Below are positions 19,268-30,802 of a stretch of DNA of 30,802 nucleotides, piece after piece. The notes beneath the pieces were generated by a model, which saw nothing but the letters and a program-made list of their open reading frames with translations, searched no databases and had not been told where the DNA came from. Source of the DNA: Haplosporangium gracile (Eukaryota; Mortierellomycota; Mortierellomycetes; Mortierellales; Mortierellaceae); assembly GCA_015499985.1 (NCBI GenBank), contig JAAAUF010000292.1, positions 1-30,802 on the forward strand. Direction: 5' to 3'. Position numbers and translations under genes: made by a program. Numbering within the stretch: position 1 is the first letter of the stretch; every line of letters starts with the position of its first letter.

Positions 19268-22200
19268 CTATTCCAAATCGTGGTTCAAGTCAAAGAACGC
19301 TGCCTCGCCAACGCCCTGTCTCGTCAACTCTGACAATGCAACATTCGCCTGCCGATACACTGTCTCCAAAGGCGCCGTCGTTGGAAGATGTTGAGAGGCT
19401 AAATATTTCCGATGTAAAAACAGTCCAATTAGGAAAACGCAATTTGCCATCATTGAGCACCACATCATAGCATATATCCCATGCAGCTTACCAAGAATCG
19501 CCAGATTGACGGTGCTCGCGACCTTCTCGCGTGAAACAGCTTTACTTCCAAGGTGGCTTCCTGGTCCGCTGCTCGTGTCCGTGTCCGAGTATGCCAATAC
19601 CGAAAACGCATCAATCAGCATGGTCTTGACAGAGGCCCGTCGACTGTGCTTGTACTGTTCCTGCAAAAATTGGCCATACTGGATCGCATCTTTCAAAAGT
19701 CCCAACCCCTCCAATTGTGGTGCTTCTTCGTTTGCGGTGGCATTAATCTCCAATGGCTTGCGGTCAACATCCATCGTCCCACCGTCAGGTGTTCCAATGT
19801 TATGTTGATCCTGCATCTCGACATCTTCAGAGGTCGAGGTCTCGGAGTTCTTTGCGCGAGCCTGGTTGTCCAAGGCACGAAGGGGCGACGATGCGGAGGA
19901 GACCATCTCGACAAATTTGCGACATCGAAGCTGAAGAAGCATGTCCTCGTTACTCGTCGTGATTCCAGGGTAACTCTTTTCAAGCATAATCAAAGCCTGG
20001 TCAATGTCTCCCAAAAGGATAGTCTTCCGGATTTCTAATGCGAGTTTAATAAGATAGTTGAGAAATAATTGAGCAGAAATTTTTCGTCATGAAATACACA
20101 AACAAATATTCGCACGCATGTGGTACTATAGATCGATGTGCAGCGTACCTTTCCGACGTTCAGTGTCCTGAACCATCGATGCGCAGTCAAACTCGTTGGA
20201 TCCATGTGTTGCATGACCCTTTTGATTTGAACTCTGAGGGGCGAGGTCGCTAGCAAACTGGCGGGCACTTTCCGAGTATCCGTGGTGGATCATGTACGAC
20301 AAAACCAGTTTGCTGAGATTCTGTGAAAGGATGCCGACTTGGTTCTTACTTGCCGCCTCCTTCTGTAAATTATCCTCCAATGCCTGCCATGCTTCCATTT
20401 TTTCATCCTACAATAAGACATTTTTTTAAAAAAAGGGAATTTAGGTAGCTGCTTCTGAATGCTGCTTGTGGCGATGGATATGACGTAAATGCAAGACAAG
20501 AGATCTTCTCTACCTTGACATATTCTTCAATATTAAAAACAAATTCGCGCTGTCCAAAGTTGGCCTCCACGATCTCTCCAGATGTCCTCATTCCAACAGT
20601 TGGATACAAAGGCCCCTTCAAATTGCGAAAAGCAACACCTATACCATGATAGACAACGTGATTGGCGGTTAAGTTTGGATGGTGTGTACTGTAGTCCAGC
20701 CCGGCAGTTGCCAGCCTCACAAACAACACCAACAATAACAGTAGCAGCAGAAGCAAAAGGTACCACATACCAAGGTAGATGCCGTTTTTTGTGTAGAACA
20801 AAGACATGTCCCTGAAGTTGATACCGCATCCAACCACATCTCCTGTCGTAAAAACTGGGCCAAAGGGTCTGCCATTACCACAGCCTTCAAAACCGTTGCC
20901 ATCATCTCCGTGATATCCCCAGGACAATGGTTCCCAACCTAAGAGTCAGGAGAGTCGCAACAAGATTACGTGTCAATCAAGGAAGGCGCAAAAGACAAAC
21001 ATCATGAAAAAAGAATATCAGGATACGTATTTGAGATTTGAGACTTCCCCTTGGTCATAACATACCTGGCAACCGGTCCAAAGCGACATTTGCATTGCAT
21101 GCACCAATGCCGATGTACCTATTCGCAAGATCGTACAAAAGAAAACGATGCGTCGGTCGAATGATTTTTCACGATATAAAGCTGTTGTTAAGGCTACTTC
21201 AGTACATAGCTGAAAGCAAAAGCTTACCCTTGCTGCCCGTTGCTCTTGATCAGGACCTCATAGTAATACACTCCGCATTGAGGAGGAATCGAACGGTTGG
21301 CGCGAATCGCAGACGCATCAGAATCAGCCTTGCCAGGTCCTATTCATGTTCAACGTTGAACACGAAAAGCGACATATTATTAAAGTTTCCAGCAATAATG
21401 GTTTCCTTGTCCAGGTGATTGACGGACGTTGCTGACCACCTTCCACTCATCGTAGAGTATACGTTGCTCCATACCTGTGTACCGGACCTGCAGGTCGTCC
21501 TCTGAAAGTTCGGTCTTGTCAGTCTTTTCAACACTGCTCCAGCGTGAGGGAAGTAGGTATCGTAGTGGTCGACCCTCCTTGGACGTAGATGCGTGATGGT
21601 TGTGGCTGTGGTTGTGGTGCCGATGATGATGGTAATCATGTGCGATACTTCCAGATTCGCTTCCGCTGCTACTTCCACTACTTGTCCCGCTACTGGTTTC
21701 ACTGCTACCACCACTACTGTTTTCCTCACCGCTGCTATCACTGTCCATTAGGAGATACGCCGAGGCGCGCCGTCTATGGTCGTCCAGCAGAAGTCGTCGT
21801 CGCTTCGAGGACTCACGATCGGTGGGAGAGGTTGGGGGTCCATTGGCGGGAGATGTTCCTTCTGGTTGAAAGTGCTGCACGAATGTTGTGTGACGCAGAT
21901 AAGACGGGAGAGTGACCATCCTCGACTGTTTCTCGACCGAGGGAGAAGACAATGCAGAGGCACGGTTGGGCATGGACGCCTTCTTCAGAGTTCCAAAGGT
22001 TATGACACGGGTTCGGCTGGAATCCTCGCGTTCTGGCAGAGGAATGGCAGCGCCTTGACGATGAGGGTGTTGTTGACTGGCACGGTTTTGGGCAGTGCGG
22101 AGGGGCAGCTGAGGATAATGGCGCACAGAAGGAGCCACGTTCAAAGAAGTTTGCTCCACACCCGACATACTTGAATCAATAGGTCTCGTTGAAGTGCCTT

Positions 22201-22429
22201 CTACAGATGACAACGAGTCGACTGACGTCGCCGAGGCTGTGGACGATGCGCCGGTTGTTAAGGTTGTGGCAAAGGAGATGTTTGAAGGGGCAGCGGTGGC
22301 TGTGATTGATGGACGTGATATTGGACGACGGACTGCATGGATAAAGTCGTGAACCAAGCTGGTATCGCCCTCGGAGTCAGCCTCGTGGTCTTCATGAGCG
22401 AGACGGTCGATGTCTCTGTTGTGGTCCAT
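19268..22429 (-). CDS. GID1: RanBPM/Gid1-like GID/CTLH ubiquitin-ligase subunit (SPRY-LisH-CTLH-CRA, 781 aa, eight exons)
   Basis: Exons are 22429-21475, 21339-21228, 21118-21066, 20938-20771, 20638-20514, 20407-20149, 20034-19492 and 19398-19268, summing to 2346 nt; introns are 93-135 nt, GT-AG. Residues 1-290 are Ser-rich and poorly ordered (a Ser/Gly run near 225-245). The SPRY domain spans about 300-471 (ANRSIPPQCGVYYYEV, WGYHGDDGNGFEG, FTTGDVVGCGINF, LYPTVGMRTSGE, ANFGQ). LisH is at about 500-530 (LSYMIHHGYSESAR), the CTLH start is ERRKEIRKTILLGDID near 553, and CRA runs to the end with an acidic insert (EDVEMQD). This is the order of human RANBP9/10 and yeast Gid1/Vid30. In the GID/CTLH E3 complex this subunit is the scaffold that binds substrate receptors through SPRY and other core subunits through LisH-CTLH-CRA. 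The gene is divergent from SKI3. The sixth exon is a standard LisH exon; the third is only 53 nt. Confidence 0.93.
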
Positions 22430-23310
22430 TGCGAGTGGCTGTGGTAAGAGTATGAATGCAGTAGTGTGCGTTTGTTCACTTTAACTGAATGGCTATCGCA
22501 AAAGTCTAAGAAGTTCAGGATAGTAGGTGGAGGTAGGGAGGGTGCGTGGTGGAGGTTGAATGCGATGACACCGACGAACCAACAAAGAAAGAGTACGACA
22601 GTGACAAGTAGGCAGGAAAGTCTGTTGACTTCTACAGGAGTTGGTGATGAGAGAATGAGTTTGTTTGTTTTTTTTTGTTGTTGTTGTTGTTGTTGCTGTC
22701 GTTGTTGTTGTTGCTGTTGTGATGGCGGTTGGGGAGAGTGATGGCAAAGGGAAGGGTGAAGTGGAGAAGAAGAAAAAAAAAGAGAAGAAAGGAAGAGAGG
22801 AAGAGAGGAGTGAGCCTTCTTTTTCTTGTGCCTCCACATATATTATGAAACCTTGAAGAAAAAAAAAGAAAAGGAAAAAAAAAAGACAGTCTCGTTGTAG
22901 CCTTGGAACGGGCGATAAAGGCGCATACAAGGAGCTCATTACGCGTTTATCAATTTCTTTTTATCGCTGTTCAGTTCTTGGCTCTAGTCGAGCTGGAAAG
23001 TGTCAAGTGCAAGTGGATGTCAACAAGTTCGAGTCACAGTTACATTGCACGTCATTGATCTAACTGCCCTCGCCTCTGGGGGCCGTTGCCATGCATAATC
23101 GAGCTATATCAGCCATCTAGTCATCCTGTCCTTGTGCTCTGGTATCATCTACGGTTTCATAAAAAAATGTCATGTGACTGCTTCAATCTGGACACGCTGC
23201 TGTCGCTGGCTATTGATCGCGAGGGGTTGTGCTCGCTCATTCCCACCCTCATCGCTACGCCTCGTCCATAACTTTTCCCCTGTCAAGACACCATTAGAAG
23301 CCGGGAGAGG
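22430..23310. promoter_or_regulatory. Bidirectional promoter region between the GID1-like gene and SKI3
   Basis: The two start codons face away from each other across 881 bases. The GID1-like side carries a (TTG)n tract (CAA on its coding strand) within about 240-290 bases of its ATG, probably in the leader. The SKI3 side is unremarkable, with GC-richer sequence in the last 150 bases. Open frames here translate simple repeats and are not genes. Confidence 0.5.
22661..22720. repeat. (TTG/CAA)n tract in the GID1-like leader region
   Basis: Near-perfect TTG units with a few CTG and GTC interruptions. On the coding strand of the GID1-like gene these are CAA and CAG units about 230-290 bases before the start codon. 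Confidence 0.9.
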
Positions 23311-26300
23311 ATGTCGACCGTCAAAGTCAATCTCAAGAATGCAAAGGAGGCCATCGTCAACAAGAAATACGACGACGCTCTCAGATGGACAGAGAAGGTC
23401 CTCGACAGCGACTCCGAGAATTACATGGCGTAAGGACCACTTCGTGTTCTACTTTTGGTCGAGAAAATCGTATCATTTCGCGCTTTGTTTACGGACAAGG
23501 CGACAGTACAGCAACTTGCTCACTCAATTTCTACTTCTCGCTCTTCATATTAACCTATAGACTCGTGTTCTCGGGACTGGCGCATCAGAACCTGGGCCAG
23601 GCCGACAAAGGAGAGGTGGCTTTCAAGAGGGCAATTTCCATCAGCCCCGAGCTTACACTTGCTCGCGAGGTATGCGTTGATCGAATGAGCAAATATCGAC
23701 CATTCGATAATACAAAATCGAACCGCAGTCGACTGACTTTTCCCCTCTCTCTTTGAAATCTTTAGGGCTTGATTAACTTTTACGACAAAATGAACAAATG
23801 GGACGAGTTGATACTGGGGCTGGAGAAAATGTTGGAGACCCACCTCAAAACGTAAGGACCCGTGTTTAATTCGATCTACAGCACAGGGTGCATCGACAGT
23901 TTGATTCATTCACTGGTTATCTAACAACTCTCAAATTACACCTTGTTCAACTGTAGTCCGGATGGCAAGAAGGCGTTGGCTACTACCGAGAGACTGATTG
24001 AGCTCTACATCACTCAGGAACAACCCGACAGGGCCATCGAAAAGATCCAGTCATTATTGCCAGGAAGCCTACTCTATGATATTCTTGAGGAGAAACCAAT
24101 CCAGATGGAGACATTGAAAAAGTTGGCAGAAATGCAGGAGAAAACCGACAGCGAGTTCTTTGATCGGGAGGTCAAGCTGCGTCGCGGTCGACTTGGTGGT
24201 GGAACGTTGGAGCAAGTGCAAAACACCGTGCGGAATGAGCTCTACACCAAATCGGAGGTAACACGCTGTTTTCGAATTCGCAATAGGTCAATGCACCTTC
24301 GAAAGTAAAAACGCGACGCCTAATTATTTCATTTTTCTTGTTTCGATGAATAGCTGGGATCAACATACGAGTCTATCTTGAAGCTGAATCCAGAGAAGAA
24401 CAGCGACCTGGAACAAAAATTGCTCACTTTCTACATCAATAAGATTGAGGCTATATCCGTGGACAAAAAGTCTGTTATTCGGGACAAGGCATTGGAGCTG
24501 GCGTCCAAGATGGTTCGGGAAGACTCTGCACCAGCGGTTGCTTACGAAACTCTGCTGAAGTTCACGGACGCAGCAGCCCCTTCGGAATACGACAAGGCTC
24601 TTCAGGAACAGTACATCTCTAACTTTCCAAACACCGGTCTCTCAAAGATCATTCAAGCACAGATGCACTTTGACAATGAAGAGTCTAGGGAGGATCTGGT
24701 TGAAATCCTGGACGAGGGCTTTAAGCTGGAGCCAAACCTTGTGTATGGATATCTCGTTGTCTGCTGGATGGATCACGACACTAAGGACTATGACTCGGGG
24801 CTGGAGCATGCAACAGCCGGAAGAGAACTCATTCAAAAGTTGGCTACCTCTACCGGTTTCCCCTTTTCAAGGTACCTCCATTGAATTCTTTGCATCAGGA
24901 CATCTTAATGAAGACGATTTTCGACTTACATTGTATTATAATTGCTGTTTTTTTAGGATGCGTCGTTCGTTTGAGCTCTGCATGGCCAACTGTCAAGTCA
25001 AGATCAGCTCAAAGCTCGCTGAAAACGCCTTGGCGCTCTATGAGGGAATCATCAAAGAAGACAGTAACAACGTCCATGCTCATCAGGTATGAACTACAGC
25101 TACTCCATGATTAATTTTAGCCTACAGAGCTGAAATTATTACCGCCATTTTTAACTCATCATTTTGCTGCTTATAGGGTGTCGGTCTTGTCAAATCTGCA
25201 GATGGACACTACGCAGAAGCGACAGCGTCGTTCGAACGAGTTCTTGCACTGGACCCCAGCAATATTTCTGCCAGATCTGAACTAGGCTGGATTGCTTATC
25301 TTCAACAGGATTATGAACAGGCGGAGGAGAGGCTCAGGGATGTTGTCGAGTCATCAGAGGAACCTCGCGCTCTTGATTTTTACCGACTTGGACGGACCTA
25401 CTACGACATGGGTGGTGCGTTGACCTTGCTCAAAGAATCGTTTCAATCACTAGCTTCACGAGAAAGAAGTTCGAGTTTCTGACCTATGATTATTGCATGA
25501 CATGAATAGGCGAATATCGGGATAACGCAGAGTACAGTCATGCTCAGCTTATTGCCGCTGCCAAGTTGGACCCTCATTGCGCAGGCGCCTTTACATACCT
25601 TGGACACTACTATCGGGAAGTTGTTCAGGACGAGACGCGTGCGGAAAAGTGCTATCAACACGCCTTCTCGCTGGACCCCCGTGAGGGCGACGCCGGACGT
25701 CACTTGAGCGACTACCTCTTGAACAACGACAGCTTGGAGGGCGCTACGGATGTCTACCAGAAGGTGATCGAAGCCGACGGCAAGGCCAATTGGGCTTTGA
25801 GCAGACTGGGATTCGCCGAGCTGAGCCGTGGCAACAACCTGGAGGCTATGAGTACATTTCAGAAACTGTTGCGCAACGACATCAAGGACGGTCTGGCTTG
25901 GGAGGGTGTTGCTGAAGCATACCAGCACGAGGGTCGTTACATGGCTGCCTTGAAGGCGTTTACCAGGATGAAGGAACTTCTTCCGGAATCGACCGTCGCC
26001 GCCTACCATATCTCTCGTGTGCATCAGAGACTTGGTATGTATCCAGAGGCTATTGAGCAATACCGAGTCGCCCTCGAGTCTGCAGAGAGGAACCAGGAGC
26101 CGCAGCATATTCCATCCTTGATGGGTATGGCTGAGAGTTACCTAGAGCAGGGCAAGGAGTTTTTTGTGTCTGGATACTATGGCCGTTCTGCGGAGTCCTG
26201 CGGGCATGCACTGGACTATGCCTTTCAGCTCTTGAACTTGGACAGCGAGCTCATGTCTGCATGGAAGCTTGTCGGAGACGCCTGTATTGCCTACCGTACT

Positions 26301-28403
26301 GTGCCAAAGTACCTACACCTCTGCCCCTTCGACGCCCTCTCAGGAATCGCTTCCATTGTACCTGCCGACACCAACACGCTCCTCCATTTTCCTGCGGAAC
26401 TTGACCAAGAACTCTTGGAGACTGCCCAGTCGAACCCTCCGGCGGATCTCTATAATTCCACCACCGAGCAAAGCTCACATGCACTAGACGTGATCTTTGC
26501 GATCGCAGGAATGGCTTACAAGAGAGCCAACATCTTAAACGGAAACGAGGGACATCAGGCCTCTCACTGCTGGTACGACATTGCTCTAACGTATTATTAT
26601 CGCTACGAGAATGCCACTAGGAAGAACCGTTCCGCTGAGGCTGCTGGTCGTGCCAACCTTTGGCTTTCGGTCGCCATGCGCTGCATCAAGGCGTCGCTTC
26701 AGTTTGAAGAGGAAAGTCCTATGGTCTGGAACGCCCTTGGGGTTGCCGCCTTGACCACCAACACCAAGATCAGTCAGCACGCTTTCATCAAAGCCATCGA
26801 ATACGACCCCAAGGTACTTTATGCGCGGAATGTGGTTACTTCATTCTATGAATTTTACAAATGACGAGTACTAATCAACGCGTTTAATTATTGTTCATAG
26901 GACGCTATACCATGGTCGAACCTTGGATTCTTGTATATTCTTAACTCGGAACTGGATCTAGCACTCAAAGCGTTCACGACCGCTCAGACTCTGGATCCTT
27001 CGTTTGCTCAGGCATGGACAGGACAGGCATGCGTGGCTAGCCTCTGGGGAAGCGATGAATCGACGGCATTGTACGCTCATGCATGCGAGTCCAGCACTGC
27101 CTCCATCTTGGAAGCTAACTATGGCTACGCCGTCAACACTTTTACCGACATGCTGACTCGCCTTCACAAGACCAGCAGTGCAACGACCTCTGGCAACAAG
27201 AAAGGAGCATCTACGAGCGCCACCAATTTGCTTGTCACCCCCGCCTTCGCCTTGTCCAAGTACTTGGATCAGAGGCCTAGAGATGTTGCTGGCTGGAATC
27301 TGTTGGGCCTAATCCGTGAGAGGTTCTTGCAGCCCGAGGGAGCAGCCAAATGTTTCTTGACGGCGATCCGGATCATGAACGAGGAGGAGGCTGAGGGTAG
27401 CGAGGCTTCCTTGAGTAGCGAACATAGAAGACGCAAGATGATGTTGCATCATAACGTGGCCCGCGCGTTCTTGTCGATGCAGGATTATACCGGTGCCGTC
27501 GAGGCGTATGAGACTTCATTGGAGCTGGAGGGTCCCGATGCGGTGCCGAGTGTAGTCAGGACATGCAAGCATCTCGGAGCTGGATTGGCGCTATACTATG
27601 CTGGAGAGCTGGAGCGTAGTTTGCAAATGTTTGAGGTCGCGCTTGGTGAAACTGAGCAAATTGCGGGCATGGAACAGTCTCGCGATGATGTGGTTGTTCT
27701 GTTGAGTCAGGTCTTGTGGGCTTTGGGTGGAGATGAGCAACGTGCAGCGGCCAAGGACGAACTGTTCCGATGCATTGCCCAGTCCCCCAGCCATCTGCCT
27801 GCGATCTTCGGTCTGAGTGCGATGGGTCTGGTTCAGGACGATGAAACACTTGCGACAGCGGCACTGAAGGAGATTCTGAAGTTCTCGAGACAGGAGTTGG
27901 CAGAGATGGATCCAGAGATGCGATCAGACAAGATGATTAGCCAGTACTACTCGCTCCTGAACGAATCTAAGTTGTCGATCGAGTCGCTGTCAAAGTCGAT
28001 CCATCAGTCACCAACAGAGGCTGTCCTCTGGAGACGACTTGCCGAGCATCTTTCGACGACGATTGGAACCACAGGATCAACACCTTACTCGGTCGCACAG
28101 TCGAACGCTCAGGCGACATTGGATCTTCTCAAGGTTCGGGACAGTCTTCAGGCGACCGATCTATCGAAAGGCTATGGTCAGCTGGCGGGCACGTTGCTGT
28201 TGGCGGATGAGGAGAAGCAACAGAAGGTTTGCGGATGGAAGAATGTGAAGAAAGAGAAGCTGGATGAGGAACATCGACTGAGCCAGGAGAGGTTGAACAA
28301 GGCACATATGATGGCGCAGCATAGTGTCATGGCGGCTCCTTGGCGAAGGGAGGCGTGGCAGGTTGTTGGTGTTGTTACTCAGGAGCTCCAGCAGCGTAGT
28401 TAA
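23311..28403 (+). CDS. SKI3: SKI3/TTC37 superkiller complex TPR subunit (1435 aa, nine exons)
   Basis: Exons are 23311-23429, 23561-23669, 23766-23851, 23957-24257, 24354-24871, 24957-25086, 25177-25414, 25510-26813 and 26901-28403; introns are 85-131 nt, GT-AG, and the sum is 4308 nt. The protein is almost wholly tetratricopeptide repeats. The N-terminus (AKEAIVNKKYDDALRW, ending LDSDSENYMALVFSG) is the typical Ski3 opening. Clear TPRs include ATASFERVLALDPSN (exon 7), KCYQHAFSLDPREG, AMSTFQKLL, AIEQYRVALE (exon 8), and ALKAFTTAQTLDPSFAQAW (exon 9). Length is close to yeast Ski3 (1432 aa). In the family, Ski3 scaffolds the Ski2 helicase and two Ski8 copies, feeding mRNA to the cytoplasmic exosome for 3'-5' decay, including nonstop decay. 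The start lies in GAGAGGATG, with no earlier in-frame ATG of merit. No lesions were seen. Confidence 0.95.
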
Positions 28404-28557
28404 GATAAGAGTATTATTCAATAACGCACCTAGATTCCTTTTTTTAAAAAAAAGTGTGATCTGTACTTTCTTGATAGATGTTTCTTGTCGAGGCAGAGTA
28501 AAAATCAACAAATAGAAGTTTTTTGCATCAAACGCTTTTTATCTCCCTTCTTCAACA

Positions 28558-28563
28558 AATAAA
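28558..28563 (+). terminator. Candidate SKI3 poly(A) signal AATAAA
   Basis: A canonical AATAAA lies 155 bases after the SKI3 stop, preceded by T-rich sequence. This is a normal distance for a fungal 3' UTR. Cleavage-site usage cannot be read from sequence. Confidence 0.45.
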
Positions 28564-29478
28564 ATTAACTGCGAAAATTCTTCTTGACTTTTGTCGTCAA
28601 ACCACAGCATGCGTTCACATCCTACGATCTTCTTGGCAAAGGCTATATGTGTAATAACTGGGAAGAAGTGAGAAACCAGCACACAGTAATACAGTCACTC
28701 TTTTCACGTACAAGGAATGAGAGCCAATTTTTAGAGAAAGCGGGCTCCGCTCCCTTAACCATGGCGAGGTACGAGGGGTGGAAGAGGAGGGGATACACAG
28801 CGATCGACTCTTTTTCTGAGGGTTCCTCCTCGGAGAAAAACATACCTTCTGTTCGTAATGCTCATACTAAGCCTTGTTCACAAAGTTAATTGCATGCAGC
28901 AGCAGCAGGCAGCCACGCCAACGTACATATCGCAATTAGAAATGCCATTGCGCCAAAGAATTGGTTTCTGAATATTATTCGGACGAGTTCAGTTGGCTTG
29001 CAAAAATAGCGATGAGACAGACAAGATGCACCCACAGTGACGATGACACTCACAGGATACATATCCCAAAGGTATTCGGTTGATGCCAGTGTCATCGAGA
29101 ATCAGCAGCAAACATGCCAATTAGAGTTGGATGCGTGAGTAGTAGCGGACAGATAAATGCGACAAGATGTTCGAGGCACACAATAGAATCTCTGGGCGAG
29201 GGTTTCCCTTTTTCAGTTTTAGATGAATTGGTTTGGTCTCTCCCTCTCTCGCTGTCTGTGCTTTTGATGGTAGTTTGTGGTGGCAAAGAGACAATCACAA
29301 ATGCAGGGCCAAATGATGACAAAAAATAAAAGAATAAAAAAATTGCTCTCAAAATTGCAGTCGAACTGTTTTATGGACCCAAGCACAACTCCAAGAACGA
29401 AAGAGAGGGAGGGGGAGGAAGGAAGGATGGTGATGATGGTGGGTGGTGATGATGACAGGGCCAACTGAAAGCCAACAG

Positions 29479-29497
29479 AAGGAAGGAAGGAAGGAAG
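29479..29497. repeat. (AAGG)n microsatellite
   Basis: About five AAGG units in a row on the plus strand. It lies in the gene-free interval after SKI3. Confidence 0.85.
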
Positions 29498-29857
29498 AGA
29501 GATGGGCTGGATTGTGTTGAATTGAGTTGAGAATTGAGTGACTAAGTGAGCACGCACTTCTTTTTTGTTCTCTTTTTACAACAACGGCGATTTGTGTCTT
29601 ATGGGGGCACAGCCCACCTCCTTTTCTCCTACTCTCCCTCGGGACTTCAGCACACGGGCTGCTACGCCTCAACTCAACGGTGCCTCTTCCCCATTTTTAG
29701 GTCTTGCCTTTCAATTCGCTGCTTGGTATCCAATCCAGCCCCTGGCACGTTTCGCCTCTTTCTCGCACCAACCGACAACTTTGTCAACAAAAAGGTAAAA
29801 AGGTAAAAAGGTAAAAAATGCTTGTTTATTTATGCACTTCAATATCACCTTTATCAT

Positions 29858-29929
29858 TCCTTTCCTTCCTTTCTTCTTTCTTTCTTTCTTTCTTTCTCTC
29901 TTTCTTTCTTTCCTTCTTTCTTCTCTCTC
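29858..29929. repeat. (TTTC)n microsatellite
   Basis: Imperfect TTTC and TTCC units on the plus strand, about 330-400 bases before the candidate start codon at 30259. It probably belongs to the promoter or leader of that gene. Confidence 0.85.
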
Positions 29930-30258
29930 GTTCATCCTTCTTCTTCCACTTTTCCCTTTTCATTCGTTTTCATTTTTTATTTCTGTTTTGCATCCTTGTT
30001 CCCTTGCTTTTTATCTCGCGCTTCACTCCTCACGAACGTCTCTCTCTCACAGTCTCTCAATCTCTATTTTATTTTTTTATTTTGTGTATCAGCTCTATCA
30101 TACACTTTGACCGTTATTGCACTTTCAACCATCATCTTTCTTTGATTTCTCATCAATTCGTAACGAACAACCTCGTCACTGTCAGTTTCACACGCACGAC
30201 CGTACTCCCCTACTATTTTTGTACATCGTCTCACACTCTCATATACCTCTCTCCATCC

Positions 30259-30285
30259 ATGACGGACAACATCAGCCAGCATTCA
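30259..30285 (+). CDS. Candidate first coding exon of a gene running off the right edge (partial)
   Basis: The ATG at 30259 follows a long pyrimidine-rich leader and encodes nine residues (MTDNISQHS) before a perfect donor, CA|GTAAGC, at 30286. This pattern, a tiny first exon after a CT-rich leader, is common in fungal housekeeping genes. No continuation exon can be identified in 30286-30802, so the first intron would be longer than 500 bases, unusual for this window. The product is unknown. If the donor is ignored the frame runs on to 30390, but that extension becomes Lys- and Arg-rich without any domain. Confidence 0.35.
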
Positions 30286-30802
30286 GTAAGCTTTCTTCTA
30301 TCTCTTCTGTTCACTATTCAGATAGAACGAAAAGGACAGAAAAAGAAAAGGAAGGACCGCCGTGCAATGTGCAAAGTGTTGTCTCGGTAGAGTTTTCCTC
30401 CTGTTCCTTTTTTTTGTACGCACGTGGGGGAGCTAAAAAAAATGAAAGAAAAGAAAGAGTCGAAGATAGCAACAGCCGTTTTCAACAACCAGCCATCCGG
30501 CTAGTTATTTAACCCCCATCGATGGTTCTAGCATGAACAGTAGCAGTAACAAAACAATGGACAAAAGAGCAACATCGCCAACGCCTTCCAACCTGCTATA
30601 CCAACTAATCAGTCAATCACGCCGCTCATACCACTTCCCTGTTCTCTGGTGCATCGTCGTTTTTCTATTTTGAAAACCAAATGCGCCGTGCCGTGGTTTG
30701 GGTGAGTGTGCGTGTGGGCTGTGTATGTGAAAGGTGAAGGGCAAAGAAGGAATGATATGGGACCAGTGTATGCAAAGGTCGGGCGAGAAGAACAGAAGAG
30801 AA
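30286..30802. other. Right-edge non-coding sequence, possibly a long first intron
   Basis: No coding signal is seen in these 517 bases. If the exon at 30259-30285 is real, this is the start of its first intron; otherwise it is intergenic or leader. Confidence 0.35.

Larger units (their letters stand above)
28404..30258. other. Gene-free interval downstream of SKI3
   Basis: I see no supported gene in 1.85 kb. Small open frames (for example 28584-28889, 101 aa, plus) have no recognisable domain, splice partner or codon signal. The interval holds a perfect 10-bp inverted repeat (29041-29050 and 29089-29098), an AAGG microsatellite (29479-29497), three copies of AGGTAAAA near 29793-29816 and a TTTC microsatellite (29858-29929). 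The last 400 bases are strongly pyrimidine-rich and look like the leader of the gene starting at 30259. Confidence 0.5.

Noticed and set aside
28584..28889. 101-aa open frame after SKI3
   Set aside because: No domain, no splice partner, and no supporting composition; likely chance.

Overview
The window looks like nuclear DNA of an early-diverging filamentous fungus, most probably Mucoromycota and perhaps Mortierellaceae. This rests on many short GT-AG introns (85-135 nt, usually about 100), pyrimidine-rich leaders before start codons, abundant (TTG/CAA)n and (TC)n tracts, and a gene set of fungal housekeeping factors beside a DNMT1-type DNA methyltransferase. Genus is inference. No rRNA, tRNA, CRISPR array or transposon was recognised.

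Layout. (1) 127-10202: four members of one unrecognised membrane-protein family, oriented -,+,-,+. They are two copies of one divergent pair. Pair 1 is A (127-2436, -) and B (3527-5233, +). Pair 2 is A' (6072-7281, -) and B' (8568-10202, +). B is intact. A carries a one-base frameshift just after its ancestral start and is open only because its leader now reads as coding. A' and B' are clear pseudogenes. (2) 10684-14215 (-): a five-exon gene for a 1035-aa DEDDy 3'-5' exonuclease of the Mut-7/EXD3 type. (3) 14822-18139 (-): a DNMT1-like cytosine-5 methyltransferase (BAH-BAH-catalytic domain) whose reconstructed exons hold two in-frame stops and one frameshift, so it is called a pseudogene. (4) 18140-19267: repeat-rich DNA with (TTG)n tracts. 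(5) 19268-22429 (-): an eight-exon gene for a 781-aa RanBPM/Gid1 homologue (SPRY-LisH-CTLH-CRA). (6) 23311-28403 (+): a nine-exon SKI3 gene (1435 aa, TPR protein), divergent from the RanBPM gene. (7) 28404-30802: mostly gene-free, with a likely first coding exon at 30259-30285 whose remainder lies outside the window.

Together: SKI3 (cytoplasmic 3'-5' mRNA decay), the Mut-7-like exonuclease (3'-5' RNA processing) and the GID/CTLH scaffold (ubiquitin ligase) are ordinary single-copy genes. Their exon sums are multiples of three and their catalytic or domain motifs are in place. The unusual material is the decaying tandem membrane-protein cluster and the broken methyltransferase. Many premature stops in both are explained by C-to-T changes on one strand or the other, but the sample is small.
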